DNA from: Deltaproteobacteria bacterium
Lineage (GTDB): Bacteria; Desulfobacterota_E; Deferrimicrobia; Deferrimicrobiales; Deferrimicrobiaceae
Length of the DNA stretch: 64,000 nt
Reading direction: 5' to 3'
Assembly (NCBI GenBank): GCA_023488945.1
Contig: JAMDBZ010000026.1
Location: forward strand, 14,979-78,978
Position 1 is the first letter of the stretch, and each line of letters starts with the position of its first letter. The translations under genes and the position numbers were made by a program. The notes beneath the pieces are model-generated. The model saw only the letters and a list, made by a program, of their open reading frames with translations, had not been told where the DNA came from and did not search any database. Below, in pieces: positions 1-8,591 of this stretch.

Positions 1-187
1 TGTCCCCTGGAAGCGGCATGCGAAAGCGAGGGGAGTGGCACGGCGAGCGAAGCCCGCAGCGAGCGGACGCCAGGTCGCAAGCGTAGCGGAAGGGGAATGC
101 ATCGAGCGCGGAAGGCCGCGTTCAGGTCGGATGCGCCCCGAGCGCGCAGCGGGGGGTCGGCTGCGAGGCGGATTGCGAGACGGCGCA
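1..187 (+). repeat. Dispersed intergenic repeat, copy A
   Basis: This non-coding stretch lies downstream of the transporter permease gene. Its core at about 54-118 holds the blocks GCGAGCGGACGCCAGG and GGGGAATGCATCGAGCG. The same blocks occur in reverse at 7.6-7.8 kb and, more weakly, at 59.7-59.85 kb. The 3' edge (TTGCGAGACGGCGCACT, about 174-190) recurs with one change near 51.82 kb. It is purine-rich with many GCG/AGCG steps, and no convincing protein is encoded. The function is unknown; a REP-like or non-autonomous mobile repeat is possible. Confidence 0.6.
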
Positions 188-1045
188 CTACCGCCCCCGG
201 AGCCGCGGGTCCACCGCGTCGCGGATCCCCTCGCCGAGCAGGTTGTAGCCGAGGACGGTGAGCAGGATGGCGAGCCCCGGGTAGAGGGAGAGCCACCAGG
301 CGAACTCGATGTTGTCCTTGCCGGCGGTCAGGATGTTCCCCCACGACGGCGTCGGCGGCTGGACGCCGATCCCCAGGAAGGACAGGGCCGACTCGGTGAG
401 GATCGCCCCCGCGACGCCGAGCGTCGCTGCGACGAGCACCGGGGCCAGGGCATTCGGGAGGATGTGCCGGAAGATGATCCGGAGGTCTCCCGCCCCCTGC
501 GCCCGGGCGGCCGCCACGAAGTCGCGCTCCCTAAGGGTCAGCGTCTCCGCGCGCACGAGGCGCGCCACGCCCATCCATCCCGTGAGCCCGATGACGACCA
601 TGATGTTGGTGATCGACGGCTCGAGGAACGCGATGACCGACAGGATGAGGAAGAAGGTCGGGAAGCAGAGCATGAGGTCGACGAACCGCATCAGGACCGC
701 GTCGACCCGGCCGCCGTAGAAGCCGGAGAGGAGCCCGACGACGAGCCCGATCGCCGTCGCGATGCCGACCGCGACGAACCCGACCTTGAGGGAGATCCGC
801 GCGCCGTGGACCATCCGGGACAGGACGTCCCGGCCCAGCTCGTCGGTCCCCAGGAGGTGGCCCCGCGACGGCGGCTGGAGCACGCGGAGCACGTCGATCC
901 TGTCGGGGTCCTGCGGCGCGAAGACCGAGGGGAAGGCCGAGAGGACGAAGAAAAACAGGACGACCGCCCCGCCGGCGACGGCAAGCCGGTTCCGGAGCAG
1001 GTCCCCGAGGAAATCGCGGAAGAGGGAGGTGTTCGGCGCCGCCAT
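188..1045 (-). CDS. ABC transporter permease, DppC/OppC family
   Basis: 285-residue inner-membrane permease of the peptide/nickel/oligopeptide uptake family (binding-protein-dependent transport, BPD_transp_1). One N-terminal membrane segment (about residues 20-45) is followed by a periplasmic stretch with the typical LLGTDELGRDVLSR motif (about 65-78), then about five more helices. The EAA-type loop that contacts the ATPase is seen around AAARAQGAGDLRIIFRHILP. It is the last gene of a minus-strand operon, 4 bp after the DppB-like permease. The two ATPases (DppD/DppF type) usually encoded next are absent, because a dispersed repeat follows immediately. They must be elsewhere. The substrate cannot be told from sequence. 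Confidence 0.9.
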   Translation of the reverse strand: MAAPNTSLFRDFLGDLLRNRLAVAGGAVVLFFFVLSAFPSVFAPQDPDRIDVLRVLQPPSRGHLLGTDELGRDVLSRMVHGARISLKVGFVAVGIATAIGLVVGLLSGFYGGRVDAVLMRFVDLMLCFPTFFLILSVIAFLEPSITNIMVVIGLTGWMGVARLVRAETLTLRERDFVAAARAQGAGDLRIIFRHILPNALAPVLVAATLGVAGAILTESALSFLGIGVQPPTPSWGNILTAGKDNIEFAWWLSLYPGLAILLTVLGYNLLGEGIRDAVDPRLRGR

Positions 1046-1049
1046 CGCG

Positions 1050-2024
1050 TCAGGACACCCGGATCCGCGGGTCGGCCAGCGCGTACCCGACGTCGGCCAG
1101 CAGGTTCCCGACGAGCGTCAGGAACGATCCGATGACGAGGATTCCCATGATGAGGGGGTAGTCGCGCGCCATCACCCCCTGGTAGAAAAGCTGGCCCATC
1201 CCGGGGATCGCGAAGATCGTCTCGAAGATCACCGACCCGCCGAGGAGGTCGGGCACGGAAAGTCCGAGGATCGTGATGACGGGGAGCAGGGCGTTCCGCA
1301 TCGCGTGCCGGAAGACGACCGTCCTCTCCGGGAGCCCCTTCGCCCGGGCGGTGGCGATGTAGTCCTGGCGGATCACTTCGAGCATGTTCGAGCGCATGTA
1401 CCGCGACAGTCCCGCGAGCCCCCCGAACCCGGCCAGCAGGACCGGGAGGACGAGGTGCCTCGCCCGGTCCCAGATCTTCCCGGCCAGCGAAAGCCGATCG
1501 TAATCGAGGGAAGCGAGCCCGGAGATCGGGAGCCAGCCGAGCTTGACGCCGAACAGGATCATGAGGAGCAACGCGAGCCAGAAGGTGGGCACGGCGAACC
1601 CCGTGAAGACGGTCACCGTGGAGATCCGGTCGAACCAGGAGTCCTTCCGGACGGCCGAGTAGATCCCGACCGGGATCGCGACGCAGAAGATGAGCCCCAT
1701 CGAGAGGAGGTTGATCGTCAGCGTGACCGGGATCCGCTCCTTGATCTTGTCCGAGACCGACCGGCCGTCGGGCGCGAAGCTCCGTCCGAAGTCGAGCGTC
1801 GCCATCCGGGCGAGCCACCGCCCGTACTGGACGTAAAGCGGCTTGTCGAGCCCGTAATACGCCTTGAGCCGCTCGCGCGACTCCGCCGTCGCCCTGGGGT
1901 TGAGGTCCGAGGCGACGCCGATCGGGCCGCCGGGGGCCATGTGCATCACGAGGAAGGAGATCAGGCTGATCCCGACGAGGAGCGGGATCGTGAGCAGGAG
2001 GCGCCGGACGACGTAGCGCAGCAT
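1050..2024 (-). CDS. ABC transporter permease, DppB/OppB family
   Basis: 324-residue inner-membrane permease that pairs with the DppC-like protein encoded next. The start [16 protein letters not shown] gives the usual first helix, followed by the family motif [11 protein letters not shown] (about residues 24-34) and a large periplasmic loop. The C-terminal part carries the EAA-like loop ([21 protein letters not shown]) and the [16 protein letters not shown] signature. Length is normal for the family. It starts just after the substrate-binding lipoprotein and forms one operon with it. Substrate undetermined: peptide, nickel or opine-type uptake are all possible. Confidence 0.9.
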   Translation of the reverse strand: MLRYVVRRLLLTIPLLVGISLISFLVMHMAPGGPIGVASDLNPRATAESRERLKAYYGLDKPLYVQYGRWLARMATLDFGRSFAPDGRSVSDKIKERIPVTLTINLLSMGLIFCVAIPVGIYSAVRKDSWFDRISTVTVFTGFAVPTFWLALLLMILFGVKLGWLPISGLASLDYDRLSLAGKIWDRARHLVLPVLLAGFGGLAGLSRYMRSNMLEVIRQDYIATARAKGLPERTVVFRHAMRNALLPVITILGLSVPDLLGGSVIFETIFAIPGMGQLFYQGVMARDYPLIMGILVIGSFLTLVGNLLADVGYALADPRIRVS

Positions 2025-2031
2025 CGGTCCC

Positions 2032-3678
2032 CTACTGAAAGGACGTGTACTTCTGCTCCCCTTTCGGGACGTACCACTTGATGAAGTTGTACGAGATCCC
2101 GATCGGGGCCGGCTCGATGCCGTGGATCCGCTTCTGGACCGCCACCAGGGAGTCCGGGACGTACAGGAAGACGTAAGGAAGGTCCTCGGCCAGGATCTCC
2201 TGGATCCTGAAGTACGCTTTCTTCCTCTTTTCGATGTCGAAGGTGCGCCGCCCTTCCTCGAGGAGCCGGTCGACCTCCGGGTTGGCGTAGCCGACGAAGT
2301 TGAGCTCCTTGGGGCCGGTCTTCTTCGAGCTCCAGATGTCGTACTGGTCGGGGTCGGGGGTGACGCTCCACCCGAGGATCACCGCGTCGAAGTTCCGCTT
2401 GTCGATGAACTCGTTGATGAAGGCGGCCCATTCCACCGTCCGGATCTCCATCCTGATCCCCACCGCCTTGAGGTCCTGCTGGATGATGGCGGCCGTCTTC
2501 GCGCGGCTCTCGTTCCCGGCGTTGGTGAGCACGGTGAACGCGAACTTCCGCCCGTTCTTTTCGAGGATCCCGTCGCCGTCTTTGTCCTTCCACCCCGCCT
2601 CGGCGAGGAGCGCTTTCGCCCGCGCCGGGTCGAACGGGTACTTCGGGACGTTCGGGTTGTAGACCCATGTCCCCGGTTTATAGGGACCCGTCGCCTCCTG
2701 GCCGAGCCCGAAGAGGACCCCCTCGACAAGTTCCTTCTTGTTGATCGCATGGGCGATCGCCCGGCGGACCCTCTTGTCCGAGAAGAACGGATGGGAGAGC
2801 CGGAAGCCCAGGTAGGTGTAGTTGAACGCCACGTACCGGTACTTGTTGAAATCCCGCCGGAACTCCTCCGTCCCGGCCTGGCGGGTGTACTGGAGGGGGG
2901 TGAGCGTCATCGAGTCGATCCCGCCCGACTTGAGCTCGAGGAACATGGCCGCCTGGTCGGGGATCACCCGCGTGATCACGCGGGCGATGTACGGCTTCCC
3001 CTCGAAGTAGTCCGGGTTCGCCTCGAAGACGACCCTCTGCCCGGGCTTCCACTCGACGAACTTGTACGGCCCCGTCCCGATCGGGTGCTCCTTGTTGAGC
3101 GGGCTCCTCGAGATGTCGGGGTACTTCTCGAGCAGGTGCTTCGGGAGGATCGACATCCCCCAGGACGCGAGCGCGGGGGCGAACGGCTTGTCGTACTCGA
3201 CGACGAACGTGTACGGGTCGGGGGCGGAGGCCCTCTTCACCTGCTTGAAGTCCTCGGCGTAGGCGGTCGGCGTCCTCGGATCGATCATCTTCTTGTAGGT
3301 GAACAGGACGTCCCCGGAGGTGAACGGCGCCCCGTCGTGCCACGTGACGCCTTTCCGCAGGTGGAAGGTGATCTTCTTCCCGTCGGGGGAGATCTCCCAT
3401 TTCTCCGCCAGCTCGCCCTCCAGTTTGATGTTCCTGTCGTAGCGGACGAGGCCGTTGAAGACGTAGCTCGCGGCGTCGTGGGAGGCGGCGTCCGAGGTCA
3501 CCTGCGTGAGGAAGCCGCTGATGTCGCCGTTGCTCCCGAAGACGATGGCGTCGCCGTAGGCGGGCGCCTCCGACGCGGCGGCCCCCTTCGCCGTCTCCTT
3601 CCTCCCGCCGGAGCAGCCGGCGGCCGCCGCGGCGAACAGGAACAGAAGCAGCGCGCCGCGAACCCGGTCCCGTCTCAT
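2032..3678 (-). CDS. ABC transporter substrate-binding lipoprotein, DppA/OppA (SBP_bac_5) family
   Basis: 548-residue extracytoplasmic solute-binding protein. The N-terminus has a lipoprotein signal with lipobox around AAAAGCSG (Cys about residue 22), so it is probably anchored to the outer face of the inner membrane. Family landmarks are visible: [38 protein letters not shown] and [13 protein letters not shown]. Length fits DppA/OppA. Its start overlaps the stop of the upstream lipoprotein gene (ATGA-type overlap), which indicates translational coupling. It should deliver its ligand to the two downstream permeases. The ligand is not predictable from sequence alone. Confidence 0.9.
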   Translation of the reverse strand: MRRDRVRGALLLFLFAAAAAGCSGGRKETAKGAAASEAPAYGDAIVFGSNGDISGFLTQVTSDAASHDAASYVFNGLVRYDRNIKLEGELAEKWEISPDGKKITFHLRKGVTWHDGAPFTSGDVLFTYKKMIDPRTPTAYAEDFKQVKRASAPDPYTFVVEYDKPFAPALASWGMSILPKHLLEKYPDISRSPLNKEHPIGTGPYKFVEWKPGQRVVFEANPDYFEGKPYIARVITRVIPDQAAMFLELKSGGIDSMTLTPLQYTRQAGTEEFRRDFNKYRYVAFNYTYLGFRLSHPFFSDKRVRRAIAHAINKKELVEGVLFGLGQEATGPYKPGTWVYNPNVPKYPFDPARAKALLAEAGWKDKDGDGILEKNGRKFAFTVLTNAGNESRAKTAAIIQQDLKAVGIRMEIRTVEWAAFINEFIDKRNFDAVILGWSVTPDPDQYDIWSSKKTGPKELNFVGYANPEVDRLLEEGRRTFDIEKRKKAYFRIQEILAEDLPYVFLYVPDSLVAVQKRIHGIEPAPIGISYNFIKWYVPKGEQKYTSFQ

Positions 3679-4355
3679 TCCTCGTCCCTCCGCAAGACGA
3701 TCTTCACTCCACTCCCCTCGATCGCAACGGCACAGGGGGGGCCGGCGTCATCGCGTCCGGGGTACGTCACGGCGATCCGCTTCCCCGCGATCCGGTACTC
3801 GGCGCGGGAGATCCGCTTCCGCGACGGGTCCGAGAAAAGCTCCTGGCGTCCGTCCGCAAAGACCCACGCGCCGTCGGCCGTCCGATCCGCCTCTCCCTTC
3901 GCCACCGGGTATCCGGGCGCGCCCGACAGGACGCCGGCGAGCGACAGGGGGCCCGCCGGGATTCCCGCGCCATCGGCGGGAATCGGCAGCTCCATCCCCC
4001 GGAGAAGCTCACCGGCCGCCTCGCCGCGCGCCAGGCGCAGCCGGACGCCGTCGTTCGCGAGGGACAGGACCGGCCGCCCGAGCGGGTCGTAGATCCCGAC
4101 GGTCTCGTCCGAGGGGGCGGCGGACTTTATGCCCGCCACGAAGGGGACCGCGCGCCCCGTAAGCTCCGCCACGCCGGAGAAGGAGGCCTCGAAGGGGAAG
4201 GACGGCCGCGGAGCCGCGGCGAAGAAGCTGACGGCGGCCCGTTCCTCCTCCCCCGCGAGCCGGTAGCGGGCGGGCGCGCACCCCGCCGCCAGGACAGCCC
4301 CCCCGGCGGCGAGCAGGAGCGCTCGTGTCGCGAGGCGCCCGGGGAGGATCCTCAC
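3675..4355 (-). CDS. Putative outer-membrane lipoprotein (LolB/DUF4292-like)
   Basis: 226-residue protein. The GTG start at 4355 overlaps the TPR gene stop (GTGA), which is why it was preferred to longer upstream extensions. A hydrophobic N-terminus ends in a lipobox (GGAVLAAGCAPARY), so it is probably a lipoprotein. The rest resembles beta-rich lipoprotein-binding folds: an F-E-A-S-F-S-G-V-A-E-L pattern followed by IYDPLGRPVLSLANDG, similar in style to LolB/DUF4292 proteins. That assignment is by pattern only. It sits between a TPR protein and a transporter operon and is translationally coupled to both. Confidence 0.6.
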   Translation of the reverse strand: MRILPGRLATRALLLAAGGAVLAAGCAPARYRLAGEEERAAVSFFAAAPRPSFPFEASFSGVAELTGRAVPFVAGIKSAAPSDETVGIYDPLGRPVLSLANDGVRLRLARGEAAGELLRGMELPIPADGAGIPAGPLSLAGVLSGAPGYPVAKGEADRTADGAWVFADGRQELFSDPSRKRISRAEYRIAGKRIAVTYPGRDDAGPPCAVAIEGSGVKIVLRRDEE

Positions 4356-6094
4356 CGGGAATCGGAATCCGCGTTCGCCGGCGCCCCGCTCTTCCTCTCG
4401 GGAGCGGCCGGCTTCCGGTGGATCCCCGCGAGTTTCTTCTTGAGGTCGTCCGGCTTCTCGTTCCCCTTGGCGAGCGACTTCTCGAAGTAGGGGATCGCCT
4501 CCCCGGCCTTCCCCTCGGCCAGCAGCACGTCCCCGAGATGCTCGAGGATCACCGGGTCGTCGGGGACGAACGTGAGCGCCCGCCGCAGCTCCTCCTCGGC
4601 CTGCGCAAGTTTCCCCTGGCGGTAGTGGACCCACGCGAGGCTGTCCAGAAAATAGCCGTCGTCGGGCTTCACGGCGAGCGCCCGCAGGACCAGTTCCTCG
4701 GCCTCCTTGAGCCGCATGTTCCGGTCGGCGAAGGTGTAGCCGAGGTAGTTGAGGGCCGTCGCGTGCTTCGGGTCGATCCCGATCACCTTCTCCATCTCGG
4801 CGATCACCCCGTCGAGGCTCCCGAGCTTGTCGTAGACCACGCCGAGCGAGAAGTGAGCGGCCGCGCTCTTCGGGTTCTTCGCCACCGCCTCGAGGAGGAT
4901 CTTCTTCGCCTCCTCGTACCGTTTCGCCTCCTCGTACTGCCCGCCGAGGAACACCATGAGTTCGACGTCGTCCGGGAACTTCTCCCGGAGCTTGCGCGTC
5001 ACGCCGATCGCCTCGTCGCTCTTCTTCCGCCGGGAGAGCGACATCGCCAGGCGAAGCATCGCGTCGCGGTAGACGGGGGACGTCTCCGGGATCAGCCGGA
5101 ACTCCTCCTGCGCCTCCTTCTCGAGCCCCTTCCCCTCGTACGCGTTTCCGAGGAAGAACCGGACCTGGTCGTTCCCGGGCCGGGACGCGAGGACGAACAG
5201 GAACTCGTTGATCGCGTCGTCGTACCGGTCCCGGTCGAGGTAGAGGAGGCCGAGCTTCGTCCGGAAATCGAGGTTGTCGCTCGAGAACTTTTTCAGCTCC
5301 TCGTACTGGGTGACGGCCTGGTCGATCTTCTTCTCCATGATGAGGACCCGGCCGAGCCGCTCCCGGATGAAGGGGTTGTTCGGGTTCAGTTCCAGCGCCC
5401 TCTTGTACCGCTCCTCCGCCTCCGACTGGCGCCCCATGAGCTCGAGCACCCCCCCGGAGTCGACGAGGGCGGCGTCGAAGGACGGGTGCTTTGCCAGCGC
5501 CTTGTCGAAATCGGCCAGGGCGGCCTCGAATTTCTTCTGGGCCGCGTAGATCCGCCCGCGGTAGTAGTAGGCCAGGAAGACGTCGGGGTCCTTGCCGATC
5601 AGGGTGTTGAGGGTCTCCTCGGCCTTCCCGAACTCCCCCTTCTCGGCGGACAGGGTCGAAAGCTGGAGGTACGCCTCCTCGTTCTCCGGGTCGTCCGCGA
5701 TGATGCGGGCGTAGAGCTCCCGCGCCTTGTCCTTGTCCCCCGTCGCGGCGAGGATGCCGGCCAGGAGGTACCGGGACTTGGTGTGCCCGTCGTCGGCGGC
5801 GAGCGCTTTTTCGAGGTACTGCTTCGCCTCCGCAAGCCTGTTTTTCTTGACGAGCACGTTGGCGATCTCGTAGAGGATCTCCGGCTCGTTCTCGGCGTAC
5901 TGGAGCGCCTTGCGGTAGTTCTCGAGGGCGCCGTCCAGGTTCCCGTCCCGGTAATCAACGTACCCCGCAAGGAAATGCGAGTAGGACTTCCCGAGCAGCC
6001 GCGCGCCGATCGTTTCCCCCCCACCGTGGAACGCGGAGGCGCTTCCGGCCAGGAGGAAGAGGGCCGCGGCCGCCGTCAACAACCTGAATTTCAT
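4352..6094 (-). CDS. Secreted TPR-repeat protein
   Basis: 580-residue protein. The ATG at 6094 is preceded by GAGGAAAC at good spacing, and a TTG five codons upstream was rejected. A cleavable signal peptide (about residues 1-22, ending AGSASA) is followed by about 14-16 tetratricopeptide repeats covering nearly the whole chain, with repeated A..Y..A..P patterns (AKQYLEKALAADDGHTKSRY, for example). It ends in a short Lys/Pro/Ala-rich charged tail. Such proteins scaffold envelope assemblies such as outer-membrane lipoprotein or exopolysaccharide machinery. The partner here may be the lipoprotein whose gene overlaps the 3' end. It is first in a five-gene operon. Confidence 0.85.
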   Translation of the reverse strand: MKFRLLTAAAALFLLAGSASAFHGGGETIGARLLGKSYSHFLAGYVDYRDGNLDGALENYRKALQYAENEPEILYEIANVLVKKNRLAEAKQYLEKALAADDGHTKSRYLLAGILAATGDKDKARELYARIIADDPENEEAYLQLSTLSAEKGEFGKAEETLNTLIGKDPDVFLAYYYRGRIYAAQKKFEAALADFDKALAKHPSFDAALVDSGGVLELMGRQSEAEERYKRALELNPNNPFIRERLGRVLIMEKKIDQAVTQYEELKKFSSDNLDFRTKLGLLYLDRDRYDDAINEFLFVLASRPGNDQVRFFLGNAYEGKGLEKEAQEEFRLIPETSPVYRDAMLRLAMSLSRRKKSDEAIGVTRKLREKFPDDVELMVFLGGQYEEAKRYEEAKKILLEAVAKNPKSAAAHFSLGVVYDKLGSLDGVIAEMEKVIGIDPKHATALNYLGYTFADRNMRLKEAEELVLRALAVKPDDGYFLDSLAWVHYRQGKLAQAEEELRRALTFVPDDPVILEHLGDVLLAEGKAGEAIPYFEKSLAKGNEKPDDLKKKLAGIHRKPAAPERKSGAPANADSDSR

Positions 6095-6125
6095 GCGTTT
6101 CCTCGCCAAGATGCGGTTTTCGGGT

Positions 6126-6131
6126 ATTATA
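6126..6131 (-). promoter_or_regulatory. Possible -10 box for the TPR/transporter operon
   Basis: The minus strand reads TATAAT about 32 bp upstream of the TPR start, inside the 80-bp divergent spacer to tldD. No good -35 element is visible at the expected distance, so this is a weak call. Confidence 0.3.
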
Positions 6132-6174
6132 CACGAATCGCGCGGGGGCGCCTCCGTCCCCGCCGGAGGACCCG

Positions 6175-7554
6175 ATGCTCAACAAGATGCCGGTCGAGCG
6201 CGTCCTGTCGGCCCTGCTGTCGCGGGGCGGAGAGTACGCGGAGCTGTTTTTCGAGGACGTGCGCCAGATGACGGTTCTCCTCGAGGACGGCCGGATCGAA
6301 CGGGTGGTCGAGGGAACCGACGCCGGCGTCGGGATCCGGCTCATTTCCCGGAACAAGACCTATTACGCCCACACGAACGAGCGTCGCGCGGAAGGCCTCG
6401 TGGCGCTCGCGAACGACCTGGCGCGCCATGCGAACGGCGACGGGGTGCCCATCTCCCTTCCGGCGACCCCGACCGCGGCGCGAAACCCGTCCCCGGTGCG
6501 CATCCCCCCTTCGACACGGGGGGTGGCGGAGAAGACCGCGCTCGTTTCTCTCATGGACCGCGTGGCGCGGGGCGAGTCGCCCCGCATCCGGCAGGTCCGC
6601 GCAACGTACGGGGAGGCGGAGCGGACGATCGAGGTCGCGGCCCACCCGGACGTCTTCGCCGCCGACCGGCAGACCTTCTCCCTCGTGACGGTCCAGTGCG
6701 TGGCGGGCGACGGGACGGGGCTGGCGATGGGTTACGAGCCGGGCGGCGGCACCGCGGGATGGGAATTCCTCGAGGAGACGGCCCCTGAGACGCTTGCCCG
6801 GAAGGCGGCGCGCCGGGCGCTCAGGACGCTGTCGGCCCGGAAGATGCCGGGCGGGCGGATGCCGGTCGTGCTCGCCGCCGAGGCGGGCGGGACGATGGTC
6901 CACGAGGCGATCGGCCACGGGCTCGAGGCGGACCTCGCCCGCCAGGGGATGTCGGTCTACAAGGACGCACTGGGGGCGGAGGTGGCGAGCCCCCTCGTCT
7001 CCATCGTCGACGACGCGACGGTGCCGGGGAAGCGCGGGTCGTTCGGGATCGACGACGAGGGGACGCGGGGCCAAAGGACGGTCCTCGTGGAGAACGGGAT
7101 TCTGAAGGGGTTCCTCCATGACCGGCTCTCGGCGATGAAGGAGGGCGCCCACCCGACGGGGAACGGGCGGAGGGAATCGTACCGGCGCCGGCCGATCCCG
7201 CGGATGACGAACACGATCATCCTGCCGGGGAAGACGCCGCCCGACGGGATCCTGGCCTCCGTCGACCGCGGCCTGCTCGTCGTCAAGATGGGGGGCGGGC
7301 AGGTCAACACGGTGACGGGCGACTTCATGTTCGAGGTCGCGGAAGGATACCGGATCGAGGGCGGGAAAAAGGGCGAGCCGGTCCGCGGCGCCACGATCAC
7401 GGGAAACGGCCCCGAGGTGCTCCGGATGATCGACAGGGTCGGCTCCGACCTCGGCTTCGGATTGGGCACCTGCGGCAAGGACGGCCAGGGGGTGCCGGTC
7501 GGCGACGCCCAGCCGACGCTGCGGATCGGCCCCCCCTACATCACGGTGGGATAG
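6175..7554 (+). CDS. tldD: TldD-family metalloprotease
   Basis: 459-residue TldD/PmbA family protein. The zinc-binding signature HEAIGHGLE lies around residue 243, within the family context AAEAGGTMVHEAIGHGLE. The C-terminal region contains the typical TNTIILPG, GLLVVKMGGGQVNTVTGDF and VRGATITGNGPEVL blocks. TldD works with TldE (PmbA) as a cytoplasmic heterodimeric peptidase in maturation of modified peptides and in CcdA-like antitoxin turnover in enterobacteria. No tldE partner is in this window. It is divergent from the TPR operon and is followed by a dispersed repeat. Length is close to the family norm. Confidence 0.93.
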   Translation: MLNKMPVERVLSALLSRGGEYAELFFEDVRQMTVLLEDGRIERVVEGTDAGVGIRLISRNKTYYAHTNERRAEGLVALANDLARHANGDGVPISLPATPTAARNPSPVRIPPSTRGVAEKTALVSLMDRVARGESPRIRQVRATYGEAERTIEVAAHPDVFAADRQTFSLVTVQCVAGDGTGLAMGYEPGGGTAGWEFLEETAPETLARKAARRALRTLSARKMPGGRMPVVLAAEAGGTMVHEAIGHGLEADLARQGMSVYKDALGAEVASPLVSIVDDATVPGKRGSFGIDDEGTRGQRTVLVENGILKGFLHDRLSAMKEGAHPTGNGRRESYRRRPIPRMTNTIILPGKTPPDGILASVDRGLLVVKMGGGQVNTVTGDFMFEVAEGYRIEGGKKGEPVRGATITGNGPEVLRMIDRVGSDLGFGLGTCGKDGQGVPVGDAQPTLRIGPPYITVG

Positions 7555-7589
7555 TCGCCGGAGCCGCGCTCCGTCCCCTCCCGCATCGG

Positions 7590-7830
7590 TCGCGCCGCTG
7601 GTGATTGCGGTTCAGCGGCCCCGGAGGGGAGCGCTCCGCTTCCTCTCGTCGGCGTTACGCCTCCCGCGCTCGATGCATTCCCCTCCGCGACGCTCGTGAC
7701 CTGGCGTCCGCTCGCTGCCGTTGCGCTCGCCCGGATCCTTTGCTCGCTCCACAGGCCGCTCCGGGAAACGCATCTGCGCGCGTCCGGCGGCAGCAAAGCC
7801 GGTTGGACAGAGCGCGTAAGCCGGAGCGGG
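7590..7830 (-). repeat. Dispersed intergenic repeat, copy B
   Basis: This fills most of the 330-bp gap between tldD and the DedA gene. Read on the minus strand it contains CGCAGATGCGTTTCCCGGAG then GCGGCCTGTGGAGCG, next GCGAGCGGACGCCAGG, then GGGGAATGCATCGAGCG. The first two blocks recur at 59.69 kb (copy C) and the last two at 0.05-0.12 kb (copy A). It encodes no protein. It is the most complete copy in the window and links the A and C versions. Confidence 0.65.
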
Positions 7831-7888
7831 CTCCCAACGCCTTGCCCCGTCCTGCTACAATTGACGGACTTCCCGGAAGGAGCGTTGA

Positions 7889-8503
7889 CTGGTCACGAGG
7901 ATCCTGGAGGCGCTCGCCTCGTTCATCATCGCGGTGATTTCCCTGATGGGCCTTCCGGGGATCGTGCTCCTGATGGCGATCGAGTCGGCGTGCATCCCGC
8001 TGCCCTCCGAGGTCATCATGCCGTTCTCCGGATACCTCGTCTTCCTGGGGAAGCACACGCTATGGGCCGTTTCGCTGGCCGGCGCGATCGGGTGCGTCGC
8101 CGGGTCGGTCCCGGCCTACTACCTGGGGATGTACGGGGGGCGGCCGCTCATCGAGAAGTACGGGAAATACGTCCTGATGTCCCGCCGCGACCTGGACATG
8201 GCCGACCGGTGGTTCGCCCGCCACGGCGAGGCGACCGTCTTCTTCGCGCGGCTGTTGCCCGTCATCCGGACCTTCATCGCCTTCCCCGCCGGCGTGGCGC
8301 GGATGGAGATGAAGCGGTTCATCGCCTACACCTTCGCGGGGTCGCTCCCCTGGTGCCTGGCGCTGGCGTACCTCGGGATGGCGCTGGGCGCGAAGTGGCC
8401 GACGATCCGGGAATACTTCCACAAGTTCGACGTCGCGATCGGGATCGCGATCGTCGCGGGAGTCGTCTGGTACGTCCGCCGGCACCTGAGGGCCAGGGGG
8501 TAG
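7889..8503 (+). CDS. DedA-family membrane protein
   Basis: DedA/VTT-domain inner-membrane protein of about 204 residues. Family motifs are clear: ESACIPLPSEVIMPFSGYL near the N-terminus, then the F-x-R-x-x-P-x-x-R pattern FFARLLPVIRTFIAFPAG in the middle. About four to five hydrophobic segments are present. DedA proteins take part in lipid (undecaprenyl phosphate or phospholipid) flipping and envelope homeostasis. The start is uncertain. A strong GGAAGGAG at 7875-7882 points to a CTG codon at 7889 (reading L-V-T-R-I-L-E-A-L), whereas the first ordinary start in frame is GTG at 7934, which would trim 15 residues from the usual N-terminus. Confidence 0.88.
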   Translation: MVTRILEALASFIIAVISLMGLPGIVLLMAIESACIPLPSEVIMPFSGYLVFLGKHTLWAVSLAGAIGCVAGSVPAYYLGMYGGRPLIEKYGKYVLMSRRDLDMADRWFARHGEATVFFARLLPVIRTFIAFPAGVARMEMKRFIAYTFAGSLPWCLALAYLGMALGAKWPTIREYFHKFDVAIGIAIVAGVVWYVRRHLRARG

Positions 8504-8591
8504 CGGTCGAGTCCCGAAAGCGGGAACACGTCGGTCAACGAAACGTCGCCCGGCGGTCCACGCCGGTGGCGGCAAGAAAGGAGAAAAGGGG

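Noticed and set aside
35..1135. A long plus-strand open frame of arginine/glutamate-rich composition over the DppC-like gene
   Set aside because: It is the antisense shadow of a high-GC gene. Its composition is repetitive charged residues with no family motif, and the minus-strand permease explains the region.
7833..7861. Promoter of the DedA gene with TACAAT at 7856-7861
   Set aside because: No recognisable -35 element at 16-18 bp. Left out of the feature list.
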